Source of the DNA: DASQBT01 sp963782495
Lineage (GTDB): Bacteria; Pseudomonadota; Gammaproteobacteria; Burkholderiales; Thiobacillaceae
DNA: 64,000 nt
Assembly (NCBI GenBank): GCA_963782495.1
Contig: CAWAJU010000005.1
Coordinates: 1 to 64,000 of the forward strand
Direction: 5' to 3'
Both the position numbers and the translations under genes were made by a program. The notes beneath the pieces are model-generated. The model was not told the origin of the DNA, searched no databases, and saw nothing but the letters and a program-made list of their open reading frames with translations. Positions 25,698 through 34,652 of the stretch are shown one piece after another; the stretch's first letter is position 1; every line of letters starts with the position of its first letter.

Positions 25698-28211
25698 ATG
25701 CAATACTGGAAATCCCGTATTGTTCCGGGCGCGTACGCTGCCCTGATACTGGCGCTGGGGTCGTGCGCCACCACGCCATCGACACAATCCTGTGGCAGCG
25801 GCGCCGGCACTGTGCTGGACGAAGCCAAGTGCGTCGGCCGCACGGCCGAGAGCCTGCCGGCTGCGGACGAGGACTACTTTCGCGACATGGACTATGGGGT
25901 CACCAAGGATCCCAAAGCAGTCGCGGCCGAACTCGGCAAGTACCTGCCGGGTATCACACCCGACCAGGCAGTAGATGCCGCGGTGAAGGGCCGCAACAAC
26001 TGGATCGTCTGGACCGGGGGCAACGATCGGCTGTGGGACGTGCTCTCGGCGAAGAGCGTCGGGATGCTGGATTTTCTCAAGGTCCTGTCCGACCACCCCA
26101 GCCTGGACTACAGCCGCGATAACCGCTGGCAATATCTGGGGGTCGTGAACGAACCCTGCTTCGAAAAAGGGACCGGACCGCGGGCCGACCGCTACGGACT
26201 GTGGCTGGACATGCGCAGCCCGGATTGCGGACCTGACCCATTCGAAAATGAGCAGAAGTACCCAGGCGTGAAGATCGGCGCGCGCGGGAAGACCGTTCCG
26301 GTGGGCTCCTACTATGGCTATGCCACCGGCATCGTCGGCCTGCGCCTGTTCCCCAATCCCAATTTCGACGCGAAGGCGGCGCAGCGCTGGGATCCGGTGC
26401 GTTTCTATACGGACCCGAGCTACTACAACGACAAGAATCTGGTGCGCCCCTACCGCGTGGGCATGTCGTGCGGCTTTTGCCATGTGGGGCCGAATCCCAG
26501 TAACCCACCCAAGGACCCCGAGCATCCCAAATGGGAAAACCTCAACTCCAATCCCGGCGCCCAGTATTTCTGGGTAGACCGGATTTTCGTCTGGAAAACG
26601 GACAAATCCAGTTTCCCCTTTCAGCTGTTCCACACCTCGCGTCCCGGTGCCCTGGACACGTCCTTTGTCTCCACGGATTACATCAACAACCCGCGCACCA
26701 TGAACGCGGTTTACAACCTGGGCGCGCGTCTGGAAATTGCGCGCAAGCTGGGTGAAGAGAAACTCGCCGGCGGCGAACTGAACAACGAACATTTGAACAA
26801 ATATGTGCCGGCAGACACGCCCTTGAGCCGGTTCTACAAAGCGCCGGACACGGTGTGGACGCCGCGCGTGCTGAAAGACGGGTCGGACTCGGTCGGCGCG
26901 CTGGGTGCGCTCAACCGCGTGTATGTCAACATCGGCCTGTTCAGCGAGGAATGGCTGGAGCACATCCGGCCCTTCATCGGCGGTTCGCCCTTCACGCCCT
27001 TCCCCATCGCTAACGCGGACAAGAACTCCAGTTACTGGAAAGCGAACGAAGCCCAGACGCCCGATGTGGCGCTGTTCTTCCTGGCCTCGGCCAAGCCCGA
27101 TTACCTGAAAGACGCGCCTGGCGGCAGCGCCTATCTCTCCACTGACCAGACCAAGCTCGACCGCGGCAAGGACGTGTTCGCCGAACGCTGCGCACGCTGT
27201 CACTCCAGCAAACTTCCCGACAAGGCGTTCAGTTTCTTCAAGAACAATGGCTGCGTGGGACCCGACTACCTGCAGTGCTGGAACGGGTATTGGGCCTGGA
27301 CCAAGACTGACGAATTCAAGCAAGAGATGAGGCGGATCGTGCAGGCGAACGATTTCCTCAAGGACAACTACTTGTCCACCGAGTTGCGCATCCCCGTCAC
27401 GCTGCTGGAAACCAATGCCTGCGCATCGCTCGCCACCAATGCCTTGGCCGGTGACATCTGGGACAACTTTTCCTCCCAGTCGTACAAGAGCCTGCCCTCG
27501 GTGGGAACCATTACCGTCCATGATCCCATCACCGGCGAGGCGCGCCCCTATGTCATGCCTGCAGGTGGACGCGGCTACATCCGTCCGGCATCGCTCATCA
27601 GCGTCTGGTCCACCGCTCCTTACCTGCTCAACAATACTGTGGGCGACTTCTATTGGTCTGGTTCCGTCGAAGATCGAATGAAGTCCTTCGACAGCGGCAT
27701 CGAGCAACTGCTGTGGCCGGAAAAGCGCCGTGGCGACCGGCAATACCTCACGGCCTCGGGCAAGCTCCTGCCCGGCATCATCGACGTGACCTCGGCTACC
27801 AGCTACCTGCGGGTGGCGAAAGGCTATCTGCCTGATTTCCTACAGCCGCTGGTGGGTCCGCTCAGTCATGTCGATCCGCACGTATTCAGTGAAGACGGTA
27901 TCGAGATCGGCCCCATTCCCAAGGGCACACCCATCAACCTGCTGTCCAATATCGATCTGGCGCAGAAGGACAAGGTCTTCAAGGTCTTGCTCAAGGCCAA
28001 GCTCGACCTCAAGGCATTGCCCGCTGACGCAAGCGACGAGGACGCGCGCGCGGTCTTCGCCAACCTGGCCGATCCATTGCGGGACGTCAGCAAGTGCCCG
28101 GATTTCGTGGTCAACCGGGGACACTATTTCGGCACCGACTACTTCAGCGAAGAGCCGGGACTATCGGATGCGGACAAGTGGGCCTTGATCGAATTCCTCA
28201 AGACCCTGTGA
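25698..28211 (+). CDS. Large di-haem c-type cytochrome lipoprotein
   Basis: An 837-residue exported protein. The signal ends in ALGSC, a plausible lipobox (Cys23), so it is probably membrane-anchored on the periplasmic or outer side. Two CxxCH haem sites are CGFCH (258-262) and CARCH (497-501). Between and after them are family-like stretches NPRTMNAVYNLGARLEI, VYVNIGLFSEEWLEH and YIRPASLISVWSTAPYLLNN. The architecture recalls large di-haem oxygenases/peroxidases (RoxA/MauG superfamily), but I cannot confirm that. Its stop overlaps the GTG of the GMC oxidoreductase gene, suggesting a dehydrogenase-cytochrome pair. Confidence 0.75.
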   Translation: MQYWKSRIVPGAYAALILALGSCATTPSTQSCGSGAGTVLDEAKCVGRTAESLPAADEDYFRDMDYGVTKDPKAVAAELGKYLPGITPDQAVDAAVKGRNNWIVWTGGNDRLWDVLSAKSVGMLDFLKVLSDHPSLDYSRDNRWQYLGVVNEPCFEKGTGPRADRYGLWLDMRSPDCGPDPFENEQKYPGVKIGARGKTVPVGSYYGYATGIVGLRLFPNPNFDAKAAQRWDPVRFYTDPSYYNDKNLVRPYRVGMSCGFCHVGPNPSNPPKDPEHPKWENLNSNPGAQYFWVDRIFVWKTDKSSFPFQLFHTSRPGALDTSFVSTDYINNPRTMNAVYNLGARLEIARKLGEEKLAGGELNNEHLNKYVPADTPLSRFYKAPDTVWTPRVLKDGSDSVGALGALNRVYVNIGLFSEEWLEHIRPFIGGSPFTPFPIANADKNSSYWKANEAQTPDVALFFLASAKPDYLKDAPGGSAYLSTDQTKLDRGKDVFAERCARCHSSKLPDKAFSFFKNNGCVGPDYLQCWNGYWAWTKTDEFKQEMRRIVQANDFLKDNYLSTELRIPVTLLETNACASLATNALAGDIWDNFSSQSYKSLPSVGTITVHDPITGEARPYVMPAGGRGYIRPASLISVWSTAPYLLNNTVGDFYWSGSVEDRMKSFDSGIEQLLWPEKRRGDRQYLTASGKLLPGIIDVTSATSYLRVAKGYLPDFLQPLVGPLSHVDPHVFSEDGIEIGPIPKGTPINLLSNIDLAQKDKVFKVLLKAKLDLKALPADASDEDARAVFANLADPLRDVSKCPDFVVNRGHYFGTDYFSEEPGLSDADKWALIEFLKTL

Positions 28212-30232
28212 GCGGGGCCGCCGCCGCGCCGCCCGAATCGACAAACCAACCCGAAAAGGCCGCCCGTTCCTCGCGGCGGCGTTTTCTTCGGGTATGCGCG
28301 ACAGCATTGTCGGCGCTCGGCGGATTCCTCAGCGGCTGCACCGCTTTGCTCAGGCCAGCCTTGCCCGAAGCACCGCCGATCAGTTGCAAGCCCCTCCCTG
28401 ATTCGCAAGCCTACGACTACATCGTGGTCGGCTCCGGTGCGGGGGGCGGGCCGGTCGCAGCCAACCTGGCGCAGGCCGGCTTCAGGGTGCTGCTGCTCGA
28501 AGCGGGCGGCGATGAGGAAGACTACGATTACGAGGTGCCGGCCTTCCACGCCCGCGCCTCCGAAGACCCGCGCTTCGCCTGGAATTTCTTTGTCCGTCAT
28601 TACGCGGATGACGCGCGCCAGGCGCGCGACCCCAAGTTCGTCCCCGACCGTGACGGTGTGCTGTACCCGCGCGCAGCAACCATTGGTGGCTGCACCGCGC
28701 ACAACGCCATGATCGTCCTGTATCCGCACAACAGCGACTGGGACCATATTGTCGAACTCACCGGTGATGCGTCGTGGGCCAGTGGAAACATGCGGCAATA
28801 CTTCGAACGCCTGGAACGCTGCGAATATGTCGACAGCGACGACAAGGCCAGCCGCCACGGCTTCACGGGATGGCTCGCTACCAACGTGGCCGATCCGCTT
28901 CTGATCGTCGGCGACGTCTTCCTCCTCAGGCTGATCTCAGGCGCATTGAAGGAGTCCTTCTTCAGGCTGGGCAGCCCCATCACCCGCACCTGGCAAAAGT
29001 TCAGGACCCGCTTTGATCCGAACGACTGGCGGCTGGTCATGCAGAACGCGGAGGGCGTCTGTCTGACGCCGCTCTCCACCCGCAATGGAAAACGCGTGGG
29101 GAGCCGCGAGTACCTCCAGCGAGTACAGCAGGCTTGCCCCGGAAATTTGACCATCCGCACCCGTGCCCTGGTCAGCCGCGTCGTGCTGGATGCAGAGAAT
29201 CGCGCCACCGGCGTGGAATACCTGGCCGGCGCACATTTGTATGCGGCCGACCCCAACAGCCAGACGGCAATTCCCGAAACCAAAGCGAGCGTCGCAGCCA
29301 CGCGCGAGGTGATCCTGTGCGCGGGCGCGTTCAACACCCCGCAATTGCTGAAACTTTCCGGCATCGGGCCGCGCGCGGAATTGGAGGCGCATGGCATTCC
29401 CGTCAAGGTGGACCTCCCCGGCGTCGGCGAGAACCTGCAGGACCGCTATGAAGTCAGCGTGGTCAGCCGGATGCGGGCGGATTTCTCCCTGATTCGCGGC
29501 GCAAGATTTCGCCCGCCCCTGCCCGGCGAAGCGCCTGATCCGCTGTTTGCCGAGTGGCTGGAAGGCAAGGGGCCCTACACCACCAACGGCGCGGTCATCT
29601 CCCTGATCAAGCGCTCATCAGCGGAGCGGCCCGCGCCCGACTTGTTCCTGTTCGGCCTGCTGGGCTACTTCAAAGGCTATTTCCCCGGCTACGCGGAACA
29701 GATCGCGCGTGGCGAAAACTATTTCACCTGGGCGGTGCTCAAGGCCCATACCCACAACCGGGCCGGCCGCGTCACGCTCAATTCAGCCGACCCACGCGCC
29801 ACGCCGCACATCAACTTCCACTATTTTGACGAAGGCTCCGAAGGCGGCGACGATCTGGACGCGGTGGTGGAGGGTGTTGAAACGGTCAGGCGCATCACCG
29901 CGCGCTGCCAGGATGTGATCGATGAAGAACTGCTACCCGGCCCGCAGGTTACGAGCAAGGACGAGATTCGCCAGTTCATCCGTGACAATGCCTGGGGCCA
30001 TCACGCGTCCTGCAGTTGCCGCATGGGCCCGGCAAACGATCGCATGGCGGTGGTGGACAGCCGATTCCGGGTCAACGGCACACATGGCCTGCGCGTGGTG
30101 GATGCCTCGGTGTTTCCGCGCATTCCGGGATTCTTCATTGTCTCCGCGGTGTACATGATCGGCGAAAAGGCCAGCGACGTGATCATCGAAGACGCGCACG
30201 CGGACCTGCCGGGCGGCGCTCATCCGGCCTAG
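28208..30232 (+). CDS. GMC-family FAD oxidoreductase, predicted Tat-exported lipoprotein
   Basis: A 674-residue glucose-methanol-choline oxidoreductase. The N-terminus has a twin-arginine motif (SSRRRFLRV) and a hydrophobic stretch ending LSGC, so it is probably a Tat-exported lipoprotein. The FAD site is DYIVVGSGAGGGPVAANLAQ...LLLEAGG, the GMC signature YPRAATIGGCTAHNAM, and the catalytic-His region WGHHASCSCRMG; the end is VVDASVFPRIPGFF. It oxidises an unknown alcohol or sterol-like substrate and could pass electrons to the coupled di-haem cytochrome. GTG 28208 is chosen because it overlaps the cytochrome stop (GTGA). Confidence 0.85.
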   Translation: MSGAAAAPPESTNQPEKAARSSRRRFLRVCATALSALGGFLSGCTALLRPALPEAPPISCKPLPDSQAYDYIVVGSGAGGGPVAANLAQAGFRVLLLEAGGDEEDYDYEVPAFHARASEDPRFAWNFFVRHYADDARQARDPKFVPDRDGVLYPRAATIGGCTAHNAMIVLYPHNSDWDHIVELTGDASWASGNMRQYFERLERCEYVDSDDKASRHGFTGWLATNVADPLLIVGDVFLLRLISGALKESFFRLGSPITRTWQKFRTRFDPNDWRLVMQNAEGVCLTPLSTRNGKRVGSREYLQRVQQACPGNLTIRTRALVSRVVLDAENRATGVEYLAGAHLYAADPNSQTAIPETKASVAATREVILCAGAFNTPQLLKLSGIGPRAELEAHGIPVKVDLPGVGENLQDRYEVSVVSRMRADFSLIRGARFRPPLPGEAPDPLFAEWLEGKGPYTTNGAVISLIKRSSAERPAPDLFLFGLLGYFKGYFPGYAEQIARGENYFTWAVLKAHTHNRAGRVTLNSADPRATPHINFHYFDEGSEGGDDLDAVVEGVETVRRITARCQDVIDEELLPGPQVTSKDEIRQFIRDNAWGHHASCSCRMGPANDRMAVVDSRFRVNGTHGLRVVDASVFPRIPGFFIVSAVYMIGEKASDVIIEDAHADLPGGAHPA

Positions 30233-30246
30233 ACTTGCGGAAGAGA

Positions 30247-32244
30247 TCAGGCGATCCCTGCGGCCTGCAGGTCGGCGTGATAGCTGGAGCGCACCAGCGG
30301 ACCGCAGGCCGCATTGGTGAAGCCCATGACGAGGCAATACAGATCGTCGTACAGCGTGGGCAAGCCGTCCAGATTCGTACGATGAAGCGCGGATTGGCGC
30401 CCTGCGCCAAATCCAGCCGCGTGATGATGCGTCGTTCCCTCCAACTCTCGGCAGCGTAACGGACTCACGGATCATGCGCTGCTTGGCCCGGGTTTGCTCG
30501 AACGCCCGTTCCATCGCCTGCTCCCAGTCTCGACAGGTGGTGCAGGCGGGCATTGCGCGCCACGCCGATCACATAGCCCACATAGTGGCGCTCGCACCAG
30601 CGGATCAGGCGTTGCCGGCAGAAACCCGAGTCGCCGCGCACGATCAGGCGCACCTTAGGCCAGGCTTGCCGCAGACGGGTGACCAGGAGCTTGATCACCG
30701 CCGCCGCGTGCTTGGCCCCGTCGATGCGGCTGCGGCGCAGGACGCAGGCGAGCATGCTCTTGCCTGCGAAGACGTAGAGCGGCAAATAGCAATAGTGATC
30801 GTAGTAGGCGTGGAACTCGCCCTGCTCCTGATCGCCTGCAGCGCAATGTCCGAGGCGTCGATGTCGAGGATGAGTTCTTGGGGCGCCACCGCCTGGGCGG
30901 CGATGAACTGCTCGATGAGCACCCGATTCAGGGCGAGGACTGGGCCCGGTTGGCCCGCTGTTCCATGCGGCACAGAGTCGGGCTACTGCCCAGCTCCCGC
31001 AGTCCCGACCGCCGTTTGCATCAGCGGATCGCTGCGCAAGGCCGCGTGGTCATTCAGGTCCTCGTAGCCGCAGCACAGCCCGTACAGCCGCTGCGCCACC
31101 AGATCGCGCAAGTCGTGAGTGATCAGATCGGGATGGCGCGGGTCATGCAGTGCGCGGCCACCGAGGCCGACAATCCGATGCGCCGATCCACTTCCTTAGC
31201 AGCATCAACCCGCGGTCGGAGCTGAGCGCGCCGCCCTCAAAGTTGGCTTCGATGAGGCGACTAGGCGCTTAAAACTTAGCTGATCAGCAGTACACTTTGG
31301 TATGGCGGAACTCCTTACATATGGCTTCGATACTGTATTAGAGCGCTTTGGGGTTGGATATTATAAATAGTTTCAGTCGCGCGCCGTTCGAACAGCTTGA
31401 AGTCTTCCGGACTGACAAAGCGCTTGACCGGCAGATGGTCCCTGGAAGGCTGGAGATATTGCCCGAGGGTGAGCATATCGATGGCGTGTGCGCGCATCTC
31501 GCCCATGACCTCAAGAATTTCCTCGTCGGTCTCGCCCAATCCCAGCATGAGTCCCGACTTGGTGGGAATGCCGGGATAACACGCCTTGAAGTCCAGCAGC
31601 AGCTTCAGCGAATGCGCATAGTCCGCGCCCGGCCGGCACGCCTTGTACAAGCGCGGCACGGTTTCCAGGTTATGGTTCATCACATCGGGCAGAGCCTGAC
31701 CCAGGATGTCCAGGGCAATCTCGGGCCGGCCGCGAAAGTCCGGCGTCAGGATCTCGATCCTGGTCGCCGGCGAGGCCGCACGCACCTCCCGGATGCAGTC
31801 GACAAAATGCTGGGCGCCGCCGTCGCGCAGATCGTCGCGATCCACGCTGGTAATCACCACGTATTTGAGCTTGAGCGCCTTGACGGTATCCGCCAGATGG
31901 CCCGGCTCTTCGGGATCGGGCGCGTCCGGCTTGCCGTGGCCCACGTCGCAGAACGGACAGCGCCGGGTGCACAAATCGCCCAGGATCATGAAGGTCGCGG
32001 TACCGTGTCCAAAGCATTCGGGCAGGTTGGGGCAGGCGGCTTCCTCGCACACCGTGTGCAGCCCCTGCCGGCGCAACAGGCCTTTCATCTCCATTACTTC
32101 GGGACTGGGGGACTTGACCCGAATCCAGGGCGGCAGGCGCAGCCGCTCCTGCGGGATGATCTTGATCGGGATGCGCGCGGTCTTTGCCGCGCCCTTGTGT
32201 AGTTTGGGGTCAGCCACAACACGATGTCCAATAAATTCAGCCAT
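30247..32244 (-). pseudogene. lipA: Lipoyl synthase gene split by an IS1380-type insertion
   Basis: The radical-SAM enzyme that inserts sulfur into octanoyl groups. Codons 1-291 are intact (31372-32244): auxiliary cluster cysteines 66, 71 and 77, the radical-SAM CTRRCPFC at 92-99, and TPDFRGRPEIALDIL through RFVSPEDFKLFERRATE. The missing tail MGFTNAACGPLVRSSYHADL, with the RSSY motif whose serine ligates the auxiliary cluster, lies at 30247-30327, on the other side of about 1.04 kb of IS1380-like DNA. As read, the protein ends after 18 foreign residues at 31315. Joining the two parts gives about 317 residues, the normal size. Confidence 0.85.
30328..31371 (-). mobile_element. Decayed IS1380-family element inside lipA
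   Basis: The minus strand encodes scattered pieces of an IS1380 (DDE group 1) transposase in several frames. In order they are SVLLI with LSFKRL, GGALSSDRGLMLL, VDRRIGLSASVA, LYGLCCGYEDLNDHAALRSDPL, LILDIDASDIAL (first catalytic Asp), PLYVFAGKSMLACVLRRSRIDGAKHAA, LIVRGDSGFCRQRL (second Asp) and LDGLPTLYDDLYC. At least four frame changes separate them. The C-terminal part with the catalytic Glu and one end of the element are missing, because the transposase runs straight into lipA at about 30330. The element is therefore inactive and internally deleted. Confidence 0.82.
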
Positions 32245-32313
32245 CAATTTTACTTCAACCAGGGTAGCGCCTGTGGTCTATACAGAGGTATCTGTTGCCA
32301 CAAGGAGAACATC

Positions 32314-32547
32314 ATGGGCAGCCAAATCGCCGATTTCATGGTCCATCTCGACCCCACCCTTCCCCCCGAAGAGCAGTGCAAGCTCGAAGACTATGTGCGT
32401 GACCAGGCCTGCGTGGTGGGCGTTGGCATCACCCCCGATAACCCGCATCTGATGGTGGTCGCCTACGACGCGGACTGCGGCCGCGCCAGCGACATTCTGC
32501 ACAAGATCCAGGACAAGGGCATTACTGCCGAAATCGTTGGGATGTAG
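32314..32547 (+). CDS. Small conserved-looking protein, ferredoxin-like fold, unknown function
   Basis: A 78-residue acidic protein beginning MGSQIADFMVHLDPTLPPEE and ending ILHKIQDKGITAEIVGM. The beta-alpha-beta pattern looks like a small HMA/ACT-type ferredoxin fold, but the CxxC metal motif is absent. AAGGAGAAC stands five bases before ATG 32314. It is transcribed against lipA and lipB and sits between them, interrupting the usual co-directional lipBA order. No function is assigned. Confidence 0.7.
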   Translation: MGSQIADFMVHLDPTLPPEEQCKLEDYVRDQACVVGVGITPDNPHLMVVAYDADCGRASDILHKIQDKGITAEIVGM

Positions 32548-32571
32548 CGCGCTCGCTTCCCCCGGTCTCCA

Positions 32572-33195
32572 TCAGCGTTGCAGCTCGCCTGCGCCAATCA
32601 GCGCAGCGAGATCGTGCGCCAGTTCAGTGCCCAACTGATCCGGGGTGTCGGCAACGCCCAGGTCCCTGGTCTGGGTAACGGCCATGCCCGGGTACCCGCA
32701 GGGGTCGATCTTGCTGAACGGCCGCAGGTCCATGTCCACGTTGAGGGCCACGCCGTGATAGCTGCATCCGCGCTTGATCCGCAAGCCGAGCGCGGCAATC
32801 TTGGCGCCGTTCACATACACCCCCGGTGCCCCTTGCCGGCGGGTGGCCGTAAGCTCGTGCCGTGCCAGCAAGCCGATGACGGCCTGCTCCATGCGCCACA
32901 CCAGTTCCTTGACTCCGTAGCCACGACGCTTGAGATCCACCAGCACGTAGATCACCACCTGACCGGGACCATGGAAAGTCACCTGGCCGCCCCGGTCGAT
33001 GGCAAGCACCGGAATTTCGGTCGCAGCAAGCAGGTGCTCGCGCCTGCCCGCCTGGCCCAGAGTAAACACCGGCGGATGTTCCAGCACCCACAATTCATCC
33101 TCTGTGAGTTCGGTCCGCTCTGCGGTAAAGGCCTGCATGGCCCGCCAAGTGAGCTCGTACTCCACCTGGCCCCAATGCCTGATTCGAATCTCCAC
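32572..33195 (-). CDS. lipB: Octanoyl-(acyl-carrier protein)-protein N-octanoyltransferase
   Basis: It transfers octanoate from ACP to lipoyl domains, the step before LipA. The catalytic Lys132 is in NGAKIAALGLRI and Cys166 in KIDPCGYPGM; VTFHGPGQVVIYVL and RRQGAPGVYV complete the family signature. The length of 207 is normal. It starts with GTG 33195, overlapping the ybeD stop by one base (TAGTG), so the two are translated together. Confidence 0.95.
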   Translation of the reverse strand: MEIRIRHWGQVEYELTWRAMQAFTAERTELTEDELWVLEHPPVFTLGQAGRREHLLAATEIPVLAIDRGGQVTFHGPGQVVIYVLVDLKRRGYGVKELVWRMEQAVIGLLARHELTATRRQGAPGVYVNGAKIAALGLRIKRGCSYHGVALNVDMDLRPFSKIDPCGYPGMAVTQTRDLGVADTPDQLGTELAHDLAALIGAGELQR

Positions 33196-33456
33196 TACAG
33201 CACGATCTTGACGTAAGGATGGGATGTCAGATCCCGATAGAGATTGTCGAGTTGTTCGCGCGAATGCGCGCGTATCGTACAGGTCAGGGCCAGATAGTTG
33301 CCTTTGCCGCTGGGCCGAATCTCCACCTTTGCCGGGTCGAAGTCCGGCGCGTGCGCCTGCACCACGGTCAGCATGGCGCGGACAAAATCGTTCCGCGCCT
33401 GCCCCATGATCTTGAGCGGAAAGTCACAGGGAAACTCGAACAGGCTGTCGTCCATG
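33195..33456 (-). CDS. ybeD: DUF493/YbeD family protein
   Basis: A small (about 86 residues) cytoplasmic protein of the UPF0250/YbeD family with an ACT-like fold; it commonly precedes lipB. It starts MDDSLFEFPCDFPLKIMGQ, and VEIRPSGKGNYLALTCTIRAHSREQLDNLYRDL is typical. ATG 33456 is chosen rather than the longer open frame. In many proteobacteria dat lies directly upstream, but here the next genes are nap genes. Confidence 0.92.
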
Positions 33457-33501
33457 CTTATCCAGAAACACATCCTCTGGCTGTAATTTTACTGCCACGC
33501 A

Positions 33502-34191
33502 TCACATTTCCATTCGGCGCAGGCCCTCGGCATCCAGCACCTTGATGACGCGGCCCGAAACTTCGATCAGCCCCGCCTCGCTCAGTACATGCAGCACCCG
33601 GGAGAAGGTCTCCGGCGTCAGGTTGAGCTGGGATGCCACTGTCTGTTTGGTGGCAGGAAGCTCGACGTCATACTGATTGCTCGACTTGTCCGGCGCATGG
33701 TGCTGCAGCATGCAGGCGACCCGCTGGGTGCTGGAACGCATGGAACAGCTTTCCAGGTTACCGACCAGCTCGTGCAGTCGCATGCTGATGCCGGCAAGCA
33801 TCTTGCGCGCCAGCCGACTGTCCTTCTCCAACAGCTCCAGCATGGTTACACCCGGCACGTCGAGCAGTGTGGAGTCCTGGGTCGCATGCGCAGAAACCGG
33901 GTAGGGCCTATCCAGAAACATCATCGCCTCGCCAAAGCTCTCGCCCGGCTTGATCACCTCCAGCACCCGCTCCACACCCTGCTCCGAGGGGAAGGAGAGT
34001 TGCATGCGTCCCTCGATCAGGACATAAAACCCATGTGGCGTATCCCCCTTGTTGAACAGGATCTGCCCCTTGGTCAACTGCCGCTCCCTCACGTGACTGA
34101 CAAGATAGTGCGTTTCCTCGGGCGTCAGCACCTTGAATAACGGCAGCCTCGCAATGGCTCTCCGGCCTTCCTCTCCTATCTGTTCGCGCAT
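33502..34191 (-). CDS. Crp/Fnr-family transcriptional regulator (DNR-like)
   Basis: A 229-residue regulator with an N-terminal cyclic-nucleotide-binding fold (GQILFNKGDTPHGFYVLIEGRMQLS, PGESFGEAMMFLDRPY) and a C-terminal winged helix (TKQTVASQLNLTPETFSRVLHVL). The ETFSR recognition helix is that of the FNR/DNR-type, expected to read TTGAT-N4-ATCAA. It lacks the N-terminal cysteine cluster of FNR, so a haem- or NO-sensing DNR-like input is more likely. It is divergent from napDAB, with a perfect box between them. Confidence 0.88.
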   Translation of the reverse strand: MREQIGEEGRRAIARLPLFKVLTPEETHYLVSHVRERQLTKGQILFNKGDTPHGFYVLIEGRMQLSFPSEQGVERVLEVIKPGESFGEAMMFLDRPYPVSAHATQDSTLLDVPGVTMLELLEKDSRLARKMLAGISMRLHELVGNLESCSMRSSTQRVACMLQHHAPDKSSNQYDVELPATKQTVASQLNLTPETFSRVLHVLSEAGLIEVSGRVIKVLDAEGLRRMEM

Positions 34192-34246
34192 GTGTCCCTC
34201 TCTCTATCAGTATGGCTTTCAACATTGCCCACCTCACAAACAAAAC

Positions 34247-34260
34247 TTGATGTCAATCAA
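34247..34260. promoter_or_regulatory. FNR/DNR box upstream of napDAB
   Basis: The sequence TTGATgtcaATCAA is a perfect match to the FNR-family consensus. It sits in the 124-base divergent gap, centred about 62 bases before the napD start codon. That is compatible with class II activation near -41.5 of a start site around 34295. The regulator encoded at 33502-34191 is the obvious candidate ligand, and it may also autoregulate. Confidence 0.85.
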
Positions 34261-34315
34261 GGTTATTTCTCGCGTCGAAGCGCAGCATGTGCAGTTCTTC
34301 AGTGGAGATCAAGCC

Positions 34316-34642
34316 ATGAACCTGTCTGGCGTACTGGTTGTCGCCCGCCCCGATCACCTGTCCTCCGTCGCCCTGGCCCTCGCCGCGCTGCCCGGCGTGG
34401 AGGTGCATCAGCAGGACCCCGCCACTGGTCGACTGGTGGTCGTCCTGGAGGCAGAAGACATCAAGGGGGAAACCGATCTGCTCAAACGCATCCAATCCCT
34501 GCCCCACGTGGCCATGGCTGAAATGGTCACGCATTATTTTGCCGAGGACCAGCAGATCATCAACACCTTGCCTGACGAGTTTCAATCCCATCCCGGCCTG
34601 AGCGAAAAAGCCCTGGCAGAGCTCAACGATTACCTGTCCTAA
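34316..34642 (+). CDS. napD: Periplasmic nitrate reductase maturation chaperone NapD
   Basis: A 108-residue ferredoxin-fold chaperone that binds the NapA twin-arginine signal. It begins MNLSGVLVVARPDHLSSVALALAALPGVEVHQ, followed by GRLVVVLEAED and IQSLPHVAMAEMVTHYF. GGAG stands before ATG 34316; the longer open frame is ignored. The C-terminal tail (NTLPDEFQSHPGLSEKALAELNDYLS) is longer than in E. coli NapD. It is ten bases before napA. Confidence 0.92.
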   Translation: MNLSGVLVVARPDHLSSVALALAALPGVEVHQQDPATGRLVVVLEAEDIKGETDLLKRIQSLPHVAMAEMVTHYFAEDQQIINTLPDEFQSHPGLSEKALAELNDYLS

Positions 34643-34652
34643 GGAGACCGCC

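Noticed and set aside
25647..27743. A 698-codon minus-strand open frame opposite the cytochrome gene
   Set aside because: It is a shadow of the GC-rich plus-strand coding sequence, which has haem motifs, a lipobox and a strong ribosome site. The antisense protein shows no family motifs.
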